Part shown: in pieces, positions 34,796-46,242 of the stretch
Position numbering within the stretch: position 1 is the first letter of the stretch
Layout of the letters: the number at the start of each line of letters is the position of its first letter
DNA from: Candida dubliniensis CD36
Taxonomy: Eukaryota; Ascomycota; Pichiomycetes; Serinales; Debaryomycetaceae
Assembly: GCF_000026945.1 (NCBI RefSeq)
Contig: NC_012867.1
Location: forward strand, 1,364,001-1,428,000
DNA length: 64,000 nt
Direction: 5' to 3'
The notes under the pieces: generated by a model
Told to the model about the DNA's origin: nothing
The model's input: the letters and a program-made list of their open reading frames with translations, nothing else
Database searches by the model: none
Translations under genes and position numbers: made by a program

Positions 34796-36163
34796 ATGGT
34801 TGCTGAACCAGTACAAGCCACTGTACAAGCATTGAAACATTATTATTATCAAGCAAATAATTATCTAGAAGATCAACATGATAAAATCATTAATTCATCT
34901 TATTATGAGAAATTACTTGAATTAACTCATCCTTTTATATATAAAGATTTACCATCAGAAAATTTGAATTATGGAACCAATAATCTGATTTCTTCTTCAA
35001 TTTCCAATACTTGGAATAATTTAATTTCTAAATTATTAAAACCCAAAGTAAAATATTATGGATCAATATTAACTATTGGATTAGGAGTTACAACAACAAT
35101 GATATATTTATTAACTCAACCTAAACTTCAACTTCAATCAAGTATACAAAAAAATGGTGGTAAACGAAGAGTACCTAAACTTTCTAATGGAGCTAGAAGA
35201 GATGTGATTTTAATAATAGGATCACCAATTGAACCATTAACAAGATTTATTGCTATTGATTTTGAAAAAAGAGGATTTATTGTTTATTTAACTTTATTGG
35301 ATAATAATGATATTAAATATATTGAAACAAATTTAATTAATGATAGATTAAATTATTTAAATTTTAGTGATTTAAAAATTATTGAAAATGAAATTTTTAA
35401 ATTTAATCAAATATTGAAAACTCCAATTATACCATTTAAAAATGCTCAATCACATTATTTACAATTAAAATCTATAATTTTCACTCCATTATTACATTTC
35501 CCAATTGGTCCTATAGAAAATATTTCTATTAATTCATGGATAAAATTAAATGATCGAATTTTAATTTATTTAAAATTATTTTCTTCAGGATTAATTCAAT
35601 TAATTAGATCCCAACAAAATAATTGTCATGGTAATGGTAATAGTAATGGTAATAGTAATGGTAATTGTAAATTAATTTTATTAAATCCAATAATATTAAG
35701 TGGATTAAATATTCCTTATCATTGTCCAGAAACTTTATTTCAACAAAATTTAAAATCAATTTTCACAATTTTAACTCAAGAATTAATTAATCAAAATATT
35801 AATATTACTCAAATTCGATTAGGTAATTTATATTTACTGAATCAAAATTTAAATTCAAATATTAGAATTGAAAATTTAATAAATTCTGAAATTAGAACTT
35901 GGACTTCAGAAATGAAACAATTATATAGTGATAATTTTACTCAAATTCAATTTAAAATTAATCCATTAAAATCAATTTGTGGTGGTGGTGGTGGTTTTAG
36001 AAGAAAGGGAACACCTTTAATACAATTATATCATTTATTATTTGATTTGATTTATAATGATAAATTAAATCCTAATGTTGTTTATTGTGGTACTGGAGCA
36101 AGAATTTATGATTGGATTTCTAAAATTTTACCTGAATCTTGGATTCAATGGTTATTAAAATAA
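34796..36163 (+). CDS. PBR1: DUF1776 / SDR-like membrane protein (Pbr1, YNL181W type)
   Basis: A 455-residue protein resembling the fungal DUF1776 family, which includes the essential yeast protein Pbr1. The family is related to short-chain dehydrogenases but lacks a clear catalytic tetrad. The N-terminal soluble region (1-80) is followed by a hydrophobic segment YGSILTIGLGVTTTMIYLL (about 88-106). The Rossmann-like start is RRDVILIIGSPIEPLTRFIA (about 138-157), and a strand IVYLTLLDNND follows. A Gly/Asn/Ser repeat (about 280-293) and a Gly-rich CGGGGGFRR near 400 interrupt it. The frame is open for 78 codons upstream but has no ATG, so 34796 is the start. Family from memory of the domain; the name is moderately sure. 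Confidence 0.72.
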   Translation: MVAEPVQATVQALKHYYYQANNYLEDQHDKIINSSYYEKLLELTHPFIYKDLPSENLNYGTNNLISSSISNTWNNLISKLLKPKVKYYGSILTIGLGVTTTMIYLLTQPKLQLQSSIQKNGGKRRVPKLSNGARRDVILIIGSPIEPLTRFIAIDFEKRGFIVYLTLLDNNDIKYIETNLINDRLNYLNFSDLKIIENEIFKFNQILKTPIIPFKNAQSHYLQLKSIIFTPLLHFPIGPIENISINSWIKLNDRILIYLKLFSSGLIQLIRSQQNNCHGNGNSNGNSNGNCKLILLNPIILSGLNIPYHCPETLFQQNLKSIFTILTQELINQNINITQIRLGNLYLLNQNLNSNIRIENLINSEIRTWTSEMKQLYSDNFTQIQFKINPLKSICGGGGGFRRKGTPLIQLYHLLFDLIYNDKLNPNVVYCGTGARIYDWISKILPESWIQWLLK

Positions 36164-38971
36164 AATATTATGGATTTACCCCCCCCCCCCCTTCCCCCAT
36201 TTGTTGTGTGTCACTTTGCCTAGTAAATAAAGCGTAAGTGTTGTACATTGCACTAATCAATATAATTGGAATAATGTATTACTTCCCTTATCCTCTCGAA
36301 TATTTATTTATCATTTTGCCATCCTCCCGATATCAATGATTTAATTTCAACCTTTTCGTTGAGAATTGTCATGGCTTTTTGATTCCTCGATTTTTTTTTC
36401 CCTGTAAAAACTTCGTTAAGTTAATTCTACTTTCCTTTTCTTTTTCCATTAATTAAGCCCTTTTTAACAAGTATATAATATAAAATACAATTTTACATTC
36501 GTTCATCCATTAATTTATATTGTTAATCTCTCAAGAAACACACGAGAATAAGTCGGATGTGCAAGCATTATTTCTGATTTCATTTTTTGCTCATTTCCTT
36601 TTGTCCATTTTCTGTGTGTTTAAATCTCTTCTATGTCGTAAATAATATAATATAATATAATATAGTTTAGGAATAAGTTACTATATTATTTAACTGTCAT
36701 ATTCAGTCTGTCTGAGCGATATTCATTGTATGTTGATCTGACTGTGTGATAATGTGTGATAATGTGTGTATAGTAAGTAGTAAACTATTGTTTGTTTGTT
36801 TGTTTGTTAGCCCTAATTACAAAATGATTGTGTGGGCCAAAAAAAAAAAAAAAAGTACACGACCATTCTTTTCTTTTCTTTTCTTTTCTTTGTTATAAAA
36901 AAAAAAAACGATGAGGGCAAATTAAAGAAAAAAAAAAAAAATTTTCATTCTTCTTCTTCTTCTTTTCTTCTTTTCTCTTCACATCCATGATTCAAAGATT
37001 TGTTATCGAGGTTTACAAAAGGACATATTAATTTATGTCATTATTTAATAATGCCTTGGGGAAAGTCTCCTGTCATAACAGCGGAAACGCAATGGGATTA
37101 TCATCAAATTCCCATTATGAAAAAAAAAAAAAAAAAAAAAAAAAAAAGAAAAAAGAAAGAAATAAAATAGAACAAAACAAAGAAACTATTGATTCACTCA
37201 ATCAATCAATCAATCAAACAGACTGAAAAGACCAATTAAAATTATTTTTTTTCTTGAGGGGAGAAGGTATGGAACTATTCTATTTTGATGATTATAAATT
37301 CCTTCTTTTTCTAGACGTTGAAGTTGAATATTAATGAATGAAGATTGGGGTGAAGGTGGGGGAAATGAATTGGAAGAATCAATATATCAATTGATAACAC
37401 GTTATTGATTGATAATTTTAAGTGGATGAGATATAATACTTTTTTTTTAGAGAGAGAGAGAGAATTTAATAATGAAGAAATATAAGAAAAAATATGAATG
37501 TCGAGGATGGGGGGGAGTTTGGGAGTGTGGGGTGGCGGTGATATTGGGATGAAGTTTAAACAACTGTTTTAAAAAAAGAACTTTACTTTGTTTTTTATTG
37601 ATTAATTTCTGAAAGAAATGATTTTGATGGATTAAGACATTCATATTATACAGAGAAGAAGAAGAAGAAGTAGAAGAAGAATGTGGTGTGGGTGGATTTA
37701 TTTCTTTGGTGGGTTATTCATATCTATCATTTGGAGAAAAATACTAATCTATTTTGATTTTAATCTTTTTATTGTCATTAATGACAATGAAAAGCTCTGG
37801 TATAAGAACATTTGATTGATTTATTTCCCTCCTTTGATTTTTTTGAAACTTACTACTATATATATTCTTTCTTTCTTTCTTTCTTTGGTTCTGTGTTTTG
37901 TTTTGTCATTATTTTTTGTTTGTGGAAGGAAATTATGAAGTTTTTTTCAAAAGTTGAAGTTTCTTAGGTTGTTTTAAATTAATCTTCTTGCACCTCACCC
38001 CCTTTGCTTCTTTTCTTTTCTTTTCTTTTCTTTCATTCATTTTTTCTTTTTTTTTTATAATTTCGTTGTGTTATTTATTCTTTCATTTCTTTTGCTAAGA
38101 AAGTATTTATCTATGAATGAAACTTGAGTTTTTTTTTTTGTTTCTTTCTGGATTTTTCCCTTTTTTATAATCCCTTTTTGGATTTTGTTTTTATTTATCA
38201 ACTGAAGGAATAAAAATGAAGGTTTTATTAAAATGATTCAAGATACTCAAGTTTTGAATTTTCTTTAAAAGGAAATTATATATATATATATATATATTTT
38301 TTTTGGTTCTTGATGTTGTTGTTGGTTTTTCTTTTGTTTTTGTTTTTGTTTTTTGATTTTTGATTTTTGATTTTTGATTTTTTTTTTTTTCAATTCAATT
38401 CTCAATCTTGGGTTTATTTAATTCCTGATTGAATGAATATAATGGAAGAAGAAGAAGAAGAAGAACTATTATTATTATTACTTTATCAATTTATTTGGAT
38501 TGAGTTTAATAATTTTTTCTTTCTTTCTTTCTTTCTTTCTTTCTTTTCATTTTTATTTTCGACATTGGGGGCTTCTTTCTTGTGATTGGTGTCCTAAATG
38601 AAAGTTATAACAAATGATCAATTTTTTTTTTTTGTTTGATTTTATATAAAATTAATTGATTAACTCAATGGAGCTTATTCTTGAATTTCATGGATGTCAA
38701 AACCCACTTTTTTTTTTTTTTTTTTACCTTTATTTTTCCAAACCCGTTGTTTCTATCCATAAAGAATAGGATACATTATTGCATAGTCAAATATGCCGGG
38801 TTTTTATAATGATGGTGATTATTATTGTTGTTATTATTCTTTTTCTTTAAAAAGATGAAACATCCAAGCAACATAGAGTCAAGCTCTGATTACTTGATAT
38901 TCACTGTCTGGAAAGATGGCAGGTTTATCAAAGTTGAAGAGAATTGCAAATAATTTCTGATTATTAAAAAG

Positions 38972-39017
<46 letters not shown>

Positions 39018-39209
39018 TGATTAAATAGGTTATTTCATATATATATATATGTATGTATGTATGTATGAATAGATTTGATTGTTGTTATTATGAAAATTAT
39101 AAGATAACTATAAAAGAATTAAATTAAATTAAATCAAATTAATAAACTAAAAGTTAAAAAAACACAGACAGAACACTAAAAACTAATTGCCCTTCTTTCA
39201 TTTCTTATT
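36164..39209. other. gene-free region between convergent PBR1-like and ICE2
   Basis: About 3 kb holding a C run (36180-36190), TTTC/TTTTC arrays (36879-36890, 37864-37885, 38018-38033, 38517-38545), long A or T runs (36839-36854, 37122-37147), a G-rich block (37508-37535), GAA arrays and an AAT array (about 38973-39013). Two short open frames (37035-37226, 37447-37644) are low-complexity and not accepted. This is long for a region between two 3' ends. Confidence 0.6.
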
Positions 39210-40730
39210 TTATTCTACTTTCCAATGACTAGTTAAACTATTACCACCACCAGAAGAATTATCATTACTCAGTAATTCAGCAGCATAAAGAATTAAAGTT
39301 GTTCCCATATTAATCCAATTCCAAAATTGCCAAGGATGAACAATTAATTGAATATCATTATCCCAACCATTACTATTACTATTACTATTACTACTACTAC
39401 TACTACTAGTACTCCAAAGGGGCCAAAGTTTTAATTCAGTACCTAATTCTCCATTATATGATAACATTAAATGAGTATAAACAGCAATTATTAAACATGG
39501 AGAATAAGCATATATTAGTCGTATAATAACTGATGGTGGTTGATGATGAGGAGGTTTAAGACGGAAAGAATTTTTCGTTTTTAATTTCAATTTCCCAGAT
39601 TTTTCTATTTCTGATACTGAAGTTGTTGTTGTTGTTGTTGTTGATGATGATACTTCTTTGAAACTTGATAATGATACACTTGAAGGTTGACGTGATGATC
39701 CTGATTGGGGAGTTTTTGGAGGTGTCACTAAAGGATAAGATACTGATTGATATAAACTTGGGATAATTTTTGTGGCAGCATAAAATACTCCAATTCTATA
39801 AGCTAAATTTAATAATAAAGGTAAAGTTAAAGTTTTTATAGCCATAATTAAAAATTTCCAAACTCCTTTAAATGAAGAAGGTAAAGTTGATGTAATAAAT
39901 GGAATCACTTCAGATATTGGATTTAAAATAGATGGAGGAATTTTAGGAATTTCTTTTTTCAAATTTTGAGTAGTTAACATAAATAAATTAGCTAAAGCTT
40001 TAGAAGCAGCTTCAGATAATATTGGGAAAGTTTCATAAATACATTTAACAATATAAGCAAATAATAATGATGATTCAATCATTGAACCTTTACCACTAAT
40101 AATTCCAAATAATCCTAATCCCATAGTTGTAGTTAAAATTGATCCTAATAATGAAGCACTAAACATATCAATATTAAATGGTAAAACATAAATTCGATAT
40201 AAAAAATAAAATGATGCAGTTATAATTGATCCACTTCCTATAAGAGATATTATTAACCAAGAATCAGATTTATAAATTGTTAACCAACTCATGGTTTGTC
40301 CCATGGCTTGAATTAATAATAATGAACAAAATCCTTCTAAAATTGTGAAAATAGGAGTTGAATTAATTAATACTAATCTCCAAATCATTATTGGATTAAA
40401 TTTATTATCATCACTATAACCATGATTATGATTATGATTATGATTATGACTATGACTATAATAACTTAAAAAATAAGTTAATAAACTAGGAATAAAAAAA
40501 TGTTGACAATAATAAATCATAGAAATCCATTGGAAATATTTACTTTTATGAGTTAATATTCTAATTGTAGTTAATATAAAATATATTACTAATGTTGTTA
40601 AAGAATATGCTAATCCACAATTGACTCCTCCAACATCAAATGCTAATGGAATAGTAAGAATTATTAATACAAGATAAAGAGTCGCAAGTATTGCTCTAAT
40701 TGATCGAGATATAGTTTTGATTATGGGCAT
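39210..40730 (-). CDS. ICE2: Ice2, cortical ER membrane protein
   Basis: A 506-residue polytopic membrane protein resembling yeast Ice2, which acts in cortical ER inheritance, nuclear-ER tethering and lipid-droplet/ER membrane supply. Recognisable blocks include VGGVNCGLAYSLT near residue 33, KGSMIESSLLFAYIVKCIYE (about 212-231), YSPCLIIAVYTHLMLSYNGE (about 407-426), and PWQFWNWINMGTTLILYAAE (about 465-484). Around eight hydrophobic segments are visible. Low-complexity inserts include a His/Asn repeat (about 94-103) and Ser/Thr/Ser runs (about 345-370). Start: ATG at 40730. A G-rich block lies just upstream on the plus strand (40765-40784). It converges on PBR1-like across 3 kb. Confidence 0.88.
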   Translation of the reverse strand: MPIIKTISRSIRAILATLYLVLIILTIPLAFDVGGVNCGLAYSLTTLVIYFILTTIRILTHKSKYFQWISMIYYCQHFFIPSLLTYFLSYYSHSHNHNHNHNHGYSDDNKFNPIMIWRLVLINSTPIFTILEGFCSLLLIQAMGQTMSWLTIYKSDSWLIISLIGSGSIITASFYFLYRIYVLPFNIDMFSASLLGSILTTTMGLGLFGIISGKGSMIESSLLFAYIVKCIYETFPILSEAASKALANLFMLTTQNLKKEIPKIPPSILNPISEVIPFITSTLPSSFKGVWKFLIMAIKTLTLPLLLNLAYRIGVFYAATKIIPSLYQSVSYPLVTPPKTPQSGSSRQPSSVSLSSFKEVSSSTTTTTTTSVSEIEKSGKLKLKTKNSFRLKPPHHQPPSVIIRLIYAYSPCLIIAVYTHLMLSYNGELGTELKLWPLWSTSSSSSSNSNSNSNGWDNDIQLIVHPWQFWNWINMGTTLILYAAELLSNDNSSGGGNSLTSHWKVE

Positions 40731-41291
40731 TGTATCTGGAAGAATGTAAACATAAGAAGGATATGGGGGTGGGTGTGGGTGTGGCTATTGATGTTGATGT
40801 TGATGTTGGTTCAAAATACTTTAAATAAACAAATCTATCCTAATGAGTAATAATTATTATCCAATGTTGGCGGGGAGGGAGGGAACAGGTTGAGTAGTGT
40901 ATATACTGTTGAAGTAAAATGATTGTATAATGTTTAATATATTGTTGTTGTTGTTGTTGTTAATGTTGTAGGTTGTGGGTGGGTAAGTTGATAAAAAGAA
41001 GAAAGGATTGTAAATTTTTTTTCTTCTTCCTTTTTTGTCTCCTCTCCTTTTCAATCAGTAGTTTATATTAATATTAAATTGAATTGAAATTTTAATGGTC
41101 GTCTGCTGCGATTATTATTAACTTTACAACAACAACCACACTGTTTCTCACTCACTCTTCCTATTTCTTCCGTTTCAATTTCAACTTCTTCAACTTCTTC
41201 AACTTTTCAATACCCACCCACCTCAACAGAGTTTACATATTAACAAATGATCACTAATGATATAAGATTCCCTCTCATTCACATGAATTAA
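40731..41291. other. ICE2 upstream region
   Basis: Contains a GGGTGT-type G-rich block (40765-40784), TTGATG repeats (40788-40808), TTG repeats (about 40942-40962) and AACTTC repeats (about 41180-41205). An open frame (40857-41054) is rejected as composition-driven. Confidence 0.55.
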
Positions 41292-41702
41292 CTAATTTTT
41301 TCTTTCTTTTTCTTTTTTTTTGTATCTCCTTCTTTTCTTAATATCATGAGAATAACTTGTTTCTATAATCAATCGATCTTTTAATAAATTCCTTAAATTA
41401 ATATCCAGTAATCGCTGTTCCTCATTATTATTATCATTATTAATATAACATTCAATATCAAATCCTTGTAAATATCTAATAACTTCAAATTTAGGTAATT
41501 TATCAATATCTTTTAATGTTTTAATTGTTGGTAATCCATAATCATTAGCAGAAACTCCATTAGGAAATATTATTAAATTAAAATGTATATTTGCTTCATG
41601 GTTTCTTTCTAATATTGTTTTTGATGGTGGTAGTGGTGGTGGGGAAGACTTTTTCCGTAGAGGATTGATTGTTGATGGATTAAATATTGTAAATATCTTC
41701 AT
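41292..41702 (-). CDS. small conserved-looking protein of unknown function
   Basis: A 136-residue protein starting at the ATG at 41702. A basic, hydroxylated N-terminus (MKIFTIFNPSTINPLRKKSS) could be a mitochondrial presequence, but this is a guess. A Pro run follows, then a non-repetitive core HFNLIIFPNGVSANDYGLPTIK continuing with LPKFEVIRYLQGFDIECYI, which looks like a folded domain. The C-terminus is a Lys/Arg-rich tail (KKRRRYKKKEKERKN). I do not recognise the family. A 12-codon upstream ORF (41722-41757) precedes it by 19 nt. It is upstream of, and on the same strand as, ICE2. Confidence 0.68.
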   Translation of the reverse strand: MKIFTIFNPSTINPLRKKSSPPPLPPSKTILERNHEANIHFNLIIFPNGVSANDYGLPTIKTLKDIDKLPKFEVIRYLQGFDIECYINNDNNNEEQRLLDINLRNLLKDRLIIETSYSHDIKKRRRYKKKEKERKN

Positions 41703-44382
41703 TCTTGAAAACAATGTTGTCTTAATTATCTAAATGTAAATCTTCAACTTCAGTCATGTTTTATATGGGTAAAGTTGTTGTTAAAAAATACACTGTAAGT
41801 ACAAGATTAAATGAAAATCTATTCAATTTAAATATCAAATATTAACAAAAGAGAATTAAACGAAAGATTCCCGATCATGATGATGATGATAATGATGGGG
41901 GGGGTCGTTTAATAATAACTAAACTTATTGATTTTTAATGGCTGAAAGTATACAGCAACAACAACAACTAATAACCAAATTTGGCTTATATATCTTATAC
42001 AATATTACAAATCTTACAATTTTGGTTCCCCCCCCCCCCTCTCCTCTCCTCTGCCATTTCTAAAATTATAATAGAACAACTTCATATTCAATTGCTCTGA
42101 TTTTGGTTTACTCTGGTTTGGGAGCTACATTGTAAGAAACTACATATTTGCTAAATCAAGAAAAATTATTATGTTGAAATGGTAATAAATTTACAAAAAT
42201 AAGAATGACCGTCAATTATAATATTTTGTTGAAGAAGAAGAAGAAGATGATGATGATGATGATGATGATGATGAGAAGTAATTATTGTTGCTATACGAGT
42301 ATATAATGTCACCAACAGTATTTTTAACCGAATTCTTAGATTCTCCTATGGTTTGATCTGATTATGTTTTCATAAAAGATAATACAAAAAGAATTTAAAA
42401 AGCAATAAAAAGTTATCAAATTTGATGATCATCATTGATTGATGACCAGACCCCAAAATCTTTTTAAATCAATAATATCTTCTATTTGTTGTTTCACGTG
42501 GGTAAACTTGCTTAGTTAATTCAAGGATTTGAGTGTAAAGTTAATAAATATAAGTTGTGGCTAACAACTAACAGTTGTTACTTTTTCGTTATTACTTAGC
42601 TGTGTTTAAGATTCTTATAGTAAGTAAGTAAGTAATTTTCAATTTCTATTTTGCAAGTCATACATTTCCAATAATTTTGATAAAATAAAAATAATAACAG
42701 AAAAGAATTCTTTTTTATAAAAAAACGAAAAATTCATCGTTGGACCTATCAATATTATAATATCTAGTTGTGATGATGATTAATGGAAATTGATCCTTTT
42801 TTTTGGAGAGGTGGTGGGGGAAAGTATTTAATCCATAACAAATCGTTTATAGCCAATAAAGAAACACTAAGGAAAATTTATCGGGTTTATCGTTATTACA
42901 TTAAGGCGGATTTATTCAACAATAAAAACAATTGGTTATATACGAATAATTAGAGCCACATTAATAAATATTAGTAGTTATTAGTATTGACTAGTGGTTT
43001 ATCGAATGAATTCCAAGTTTTTTTCTTTTTTTTTTTAGACCAAGAACGATACTCTATTGTGGCGGGATTTAAAACAATTTTCCTAACTCGTATTTGTATT
43101 CCTATTAGTTGATTGATAATTTTTTTAAACCTCCCTGTTCCGGTGTTTTCAATATTCTTTATTGGCCAAGAAATTTTAGCAACTTTTAAAAGTATTGAAC
43201 TCTTTGATGATAGATAGATAGATAATACTCACCCACAATTTGATACGGCGATATTAAGAAGTTATCGTTTTATTAATTAAAAACAAGATACGGCATAAAG
43301 CTAAAAAAAAAAAAAAAAGAAAAATTTGGTTTTGTTGAATATGATGACTCAAGATTTTTGAATCTATCTGGATAATAATTTGTGTATAACATACAAAAAA
43401 CTGCATCTCTTTGCCAAGGTTTCATACATATATATACAAACTCCATTTTCTTAGGTGGTAATCAGAGAATTAAGCCACTTAAAGATAAAGATAAAAAATC
43501 AAATCGTCAATATAAGATCTAACTCTATTCTTACAATTTTAATGTATTGCTTATTTGATTTTACTAATATTAGTATAATCTATTTCAGTGTCTCCACATA
43601 ATAATAAAATTTGGAAACGACCAACAACAAAGGTCTTTGACTCATATTACAAGGCAGTCACGTGAGATGATTAAATTATCAATTAATTATTGTCAATTAG
43701 CACGCACCCAAAAAAAATTTAAACAATTACTGCTAAAAAAACCCCAAACTACACAAAACAAAAGGGGCCTATCACGGATAGTAGTTATTTTGCACAGAGT
43801 CAATTAAGTATTATAGAAATTGAAATAATGCTTAACTGGGAAGGGAGGGAAGGGGGGCTTCCTTTTTTTTTTTCAACGTTGAGATGAGATTTTTTTTAAG
43901 AACTTGATAGGAGAGTGTTTTTTTAAAGTTCAAAGAGATCAATTCAATAATTTTTGGTTGGTTATTCTGATTGTATCAAATATTTGAATTTTCCAGAACC
44001 AACGGCAGGTCCAATACAAATACCATTAAAGAATCCATTTAGTTAACTTTAAAGTGCCACACTTTTTTGTTTTTTTTTTTTTTCCCAAAAACTTATCTTA
44101 CGAGTTTGTGGAAAATGGTTTTTTAACATTTGCAACTATTATTATTATCCGTTTCATTTTGTTTCAATTTTTTTTTTATCTTTATTTTAATTTAATCTAA
44201 ACTTTTACTAAAAAAAAAAAAAAAAAAAAGAAAAGAAGAGATGGTCTTCATAAGTTCTTCTTCTTCTTGTTGTTGTTCTTGTTGTTGTATAAATTGATCA
44301 TATATTTCCCATAATTACTTTAAAAATTTTTCTTCCCAATTTTTTTTTTCAAAAAAAAAAGCATATACTACTGGTTCTGATT
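41703..44382. other. gene-free region between divergent 41702 gene and SEO1
   Basis: About 2.7 kb (apart from the uORF) with a C11 run (42029-42039), GAT repeats (about 42247-42273), E-boxes CACGTG at about 42497-42502 and 43670-43675, GATA-like repeats (43207-43222) and A or T runs. Sequence complexity between 42290 and 43700 is higher than elsewhere, but no open frame stands out. Confidence 0.5.
41722..41757 (-). promoter_or_regulatory. short upstream ORF
   Basis: ATG at 41757 encoding MTEVEDLHLDN then TAA, in a different frame from the main coding sequence, ending 19 nt before its ATG. It could reduce initiation at the main start, or mark a displaced N-terminus. Whether it lies on the mRNA is unknown. 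Confidence 0.35.
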
Positions 44383-46242
44383 ATGTCATTTTTCACAGAA
44401 CCAATATCAAGATTGAAATGGGGGATTTTCCCAACAAGAAGAATTGTTGATGAAGATGAACATGGAAATTTCATAGATCCGGACACAATTGTTGTCAATC
44501 CTTCCTTCTCTGATAACACTGATTCTGATACAAATTCCGATACTGTATCATCAACAACAGGTTCGAAAAAACTTGAAAGTAAAGAAGCAACACAATTAAT
44601 ATCTACCAATAACCCTAACCCTTCCCCTGCTACTGCTACTGCTCCTGCTCCTCCTGTTGTTGTTTTAGAATATCGTGATGAAAAAAATCGTCCATGGTGG
44701 AAATTTTTTGATGAATATGAATATCGAGTCACTAGTAATGTTAAATCGAAAAGAAAATGGTATAAATGGTTTCATGAAGATGATACTCCTGAAGAACGTC
44801 GAGTTATAATGAAAATTGATATTTTATTAACATTTTATTCTTTAGCAGCTTATTTTGTTAAATATCTTGATCAACTGAATTTAACTAATGCTTATATTGG
44901 TGGAATGCAAGAAGGTCTTAATATGAAAGGTAATGATTTTGTTAATACAGGAGTAATGTTTTCTGTTGGTAATATAATTTTCCAAATTCCATTTATGTAT
45001 ATTGTTTATGCTCTCCCATTAAATTATGTTTTACCAGCATTAGATCTTGGTTGGTCAATTTTAACTATATGTTTATATAAATCAGGAAATGTTCATGGAT
45101 TGAAAACTCTTAGATTTTTCATTGGAGCTTTTGAAGCCCCTTCATATCTTGCTTATCATGCTTTATTTGCTTCATGGTTTAAAGGAAGTACAGGAGAAAT
45201 TGCTCGTAGAGCAGGATTTTATTATCTTGGACAATATCTTGGAGTTTTAACTTCAGGACTTTTATCAGGAGCTATTGTTAGACATTTAGATGGTGTTAAT
45301 GGTCATGCTGCTTGGCAATGGATTTTCATTATTGATGGGATAATTTCTATTGTTATTGGTATTATTGGATTTTATATGATTCCTGGAACTCCACAAGATT
45401 GTTATAGTATTTTTTTAACTGATGAAGAAATTAGAATTGCTAGAAGAAGAATGAAATCTGATCAAAAAGATGCTAAACCAAGAGAAAATGTTGTTAAATA
45501 TTTTTTTAATAAAAATATTTGGAAAAAAATTTTTAGTTCATGGCATTTTTATGTTTTATCTTTATGGAATATTTTTTGTTGGAATAATTCTAATGCTAGT
45601 TCTGGTGCTTATGCATTATGGTTAAGAACTCTTAAAGATAATACTGGGAATTTAAGATTTAAAGGAGGGAAATTACAAGATTATACTGCTTTAACTCCAG
45701 GTTTAGGTTTAATATGGTTGATTTTAGCTAGTGGTTTTGCTGATTTATTAGGATCTCGATGGGGTGCTATTTTATTTACTCAAGTATTTAATATTCTTGG
45801 TAATGTATTATTAGCAGTATGGTATATCCCAGAGAAAGCAAAATGGTTTGCTTGGTGTATGCAATATTTTGGTTGGGCCATGGCTCCAGTATTATATTCA
45901 TGGCAAGGAGATATTTGTCGAAGAGATATTCGTGAAAGACAAGTGGTTTTAGTATCAATGAATATTCTTGCTCAACAATCAACAGCATGGATTGCTGTTC
46001 TTGTTTGGAAAACCGTTGAAGCACCAAGGTTTTTGAAAGGTTATACTTTTACTGCTTGTAGCGCCTTTGCCTTATCAGTTTGGACAATGGTGGTATTATG
46101 GCTTTATAAACGTGAAGAAAGAGCAAATGCAAAAGCTAATGGTATTATTCTTTATGATTCATCTAAAGAAGATTTGGAACAAGTACAATTACAAGTACAA
46201 GCTGAAGCAAATATTATAGATTCCAAATCCGAGAAATTATAA
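44383..46242 (+). CDS. SEO1: Seo1-type major facilitator (allantoate permease family)
   Basis: A 619-residue MFS transporter of the fungal anion:cation symporter family (Dal5/Seo1/Tna1 branch). A long hydrophilic N-terminus (1-145) carries RLKWGIFPTRRIVDEDEHGNF and a WWKFFDEYEYR block typical of Seo1-like proteins. The first membrane segment follows at KIDILLTFYSLAAYFVKYLDQLNLTNAY, where YFVKYLDQLNLTNAYIGG is the family signature. Twelve hydrophobic segments are visible, with GAFEAPSYLAYHALFASWFK between TM4 and TM5 and a large central loop with PGTPQD. The substrate is not predictable from sequence. Start: ATG at 44383, preceded by an A run. The C-terminal tail is Gln/Glu-rich. Confidence 0.88.
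   Translation: MSFFTEPISRLKWGIFPTRRIVDEDEHGNFIDPDTIVVNPSFSDNTDSDTNSDTVSSTTGSKKLESKEATQLISTNNPNPSPATATAPAPPVVVLEYRDEKNRPWWKFFDEYEYRVTSNVKSKRKWYKWFHEDDTPEERRVIMKIDILLTFYSLAAYFVKYLDQLNLTNAYIGGMQEGLNMKGNDFVNTGVMFSVGNIIFQIPFMYIVYALPLNYVLPALDLGWSILTICLYKSGNVHGLKTLRFFIGAFEAPSYLAYHALFASWFKGSTGEIARRAGFYYLGQYLGVLTSGLLSGAIVRHLDGVNGHAAWQWIFIIDGIISIVIGIIGFYMIPGTPQDCYSIFLTDEEIRIARRRMKSDQKDAKPRENVVKYFFNKNIWKKIFSSWHFYVLSLWNIFCWNNSNASSGAYALWLRTLKDNTGNLRFKGGKLQDYTALTPGLGLIWLILASGFADLLGSRWGAILFTQVFNILGNVLLAVWYIPEKAKWFAWCMQYFGWAMAPVLYSWQGDICRRDIRERQVVLVSMNILAQQSTAWIAVLVWKTVEAPRFLKGYTFTACSAFALSVWTMVVLWLYKREERANAKANGIILYDSSKEDLEQVQLQVQAEANIIDSKSEKL

Noticed and set aside
42488..42640. A TGTTG start, CACGTG and ATAAATATAAG reminiscent of the copia LTR
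   Set aside because: No matching end, no target duplication and no clear alignment to the LTR; the similarities are short common words.
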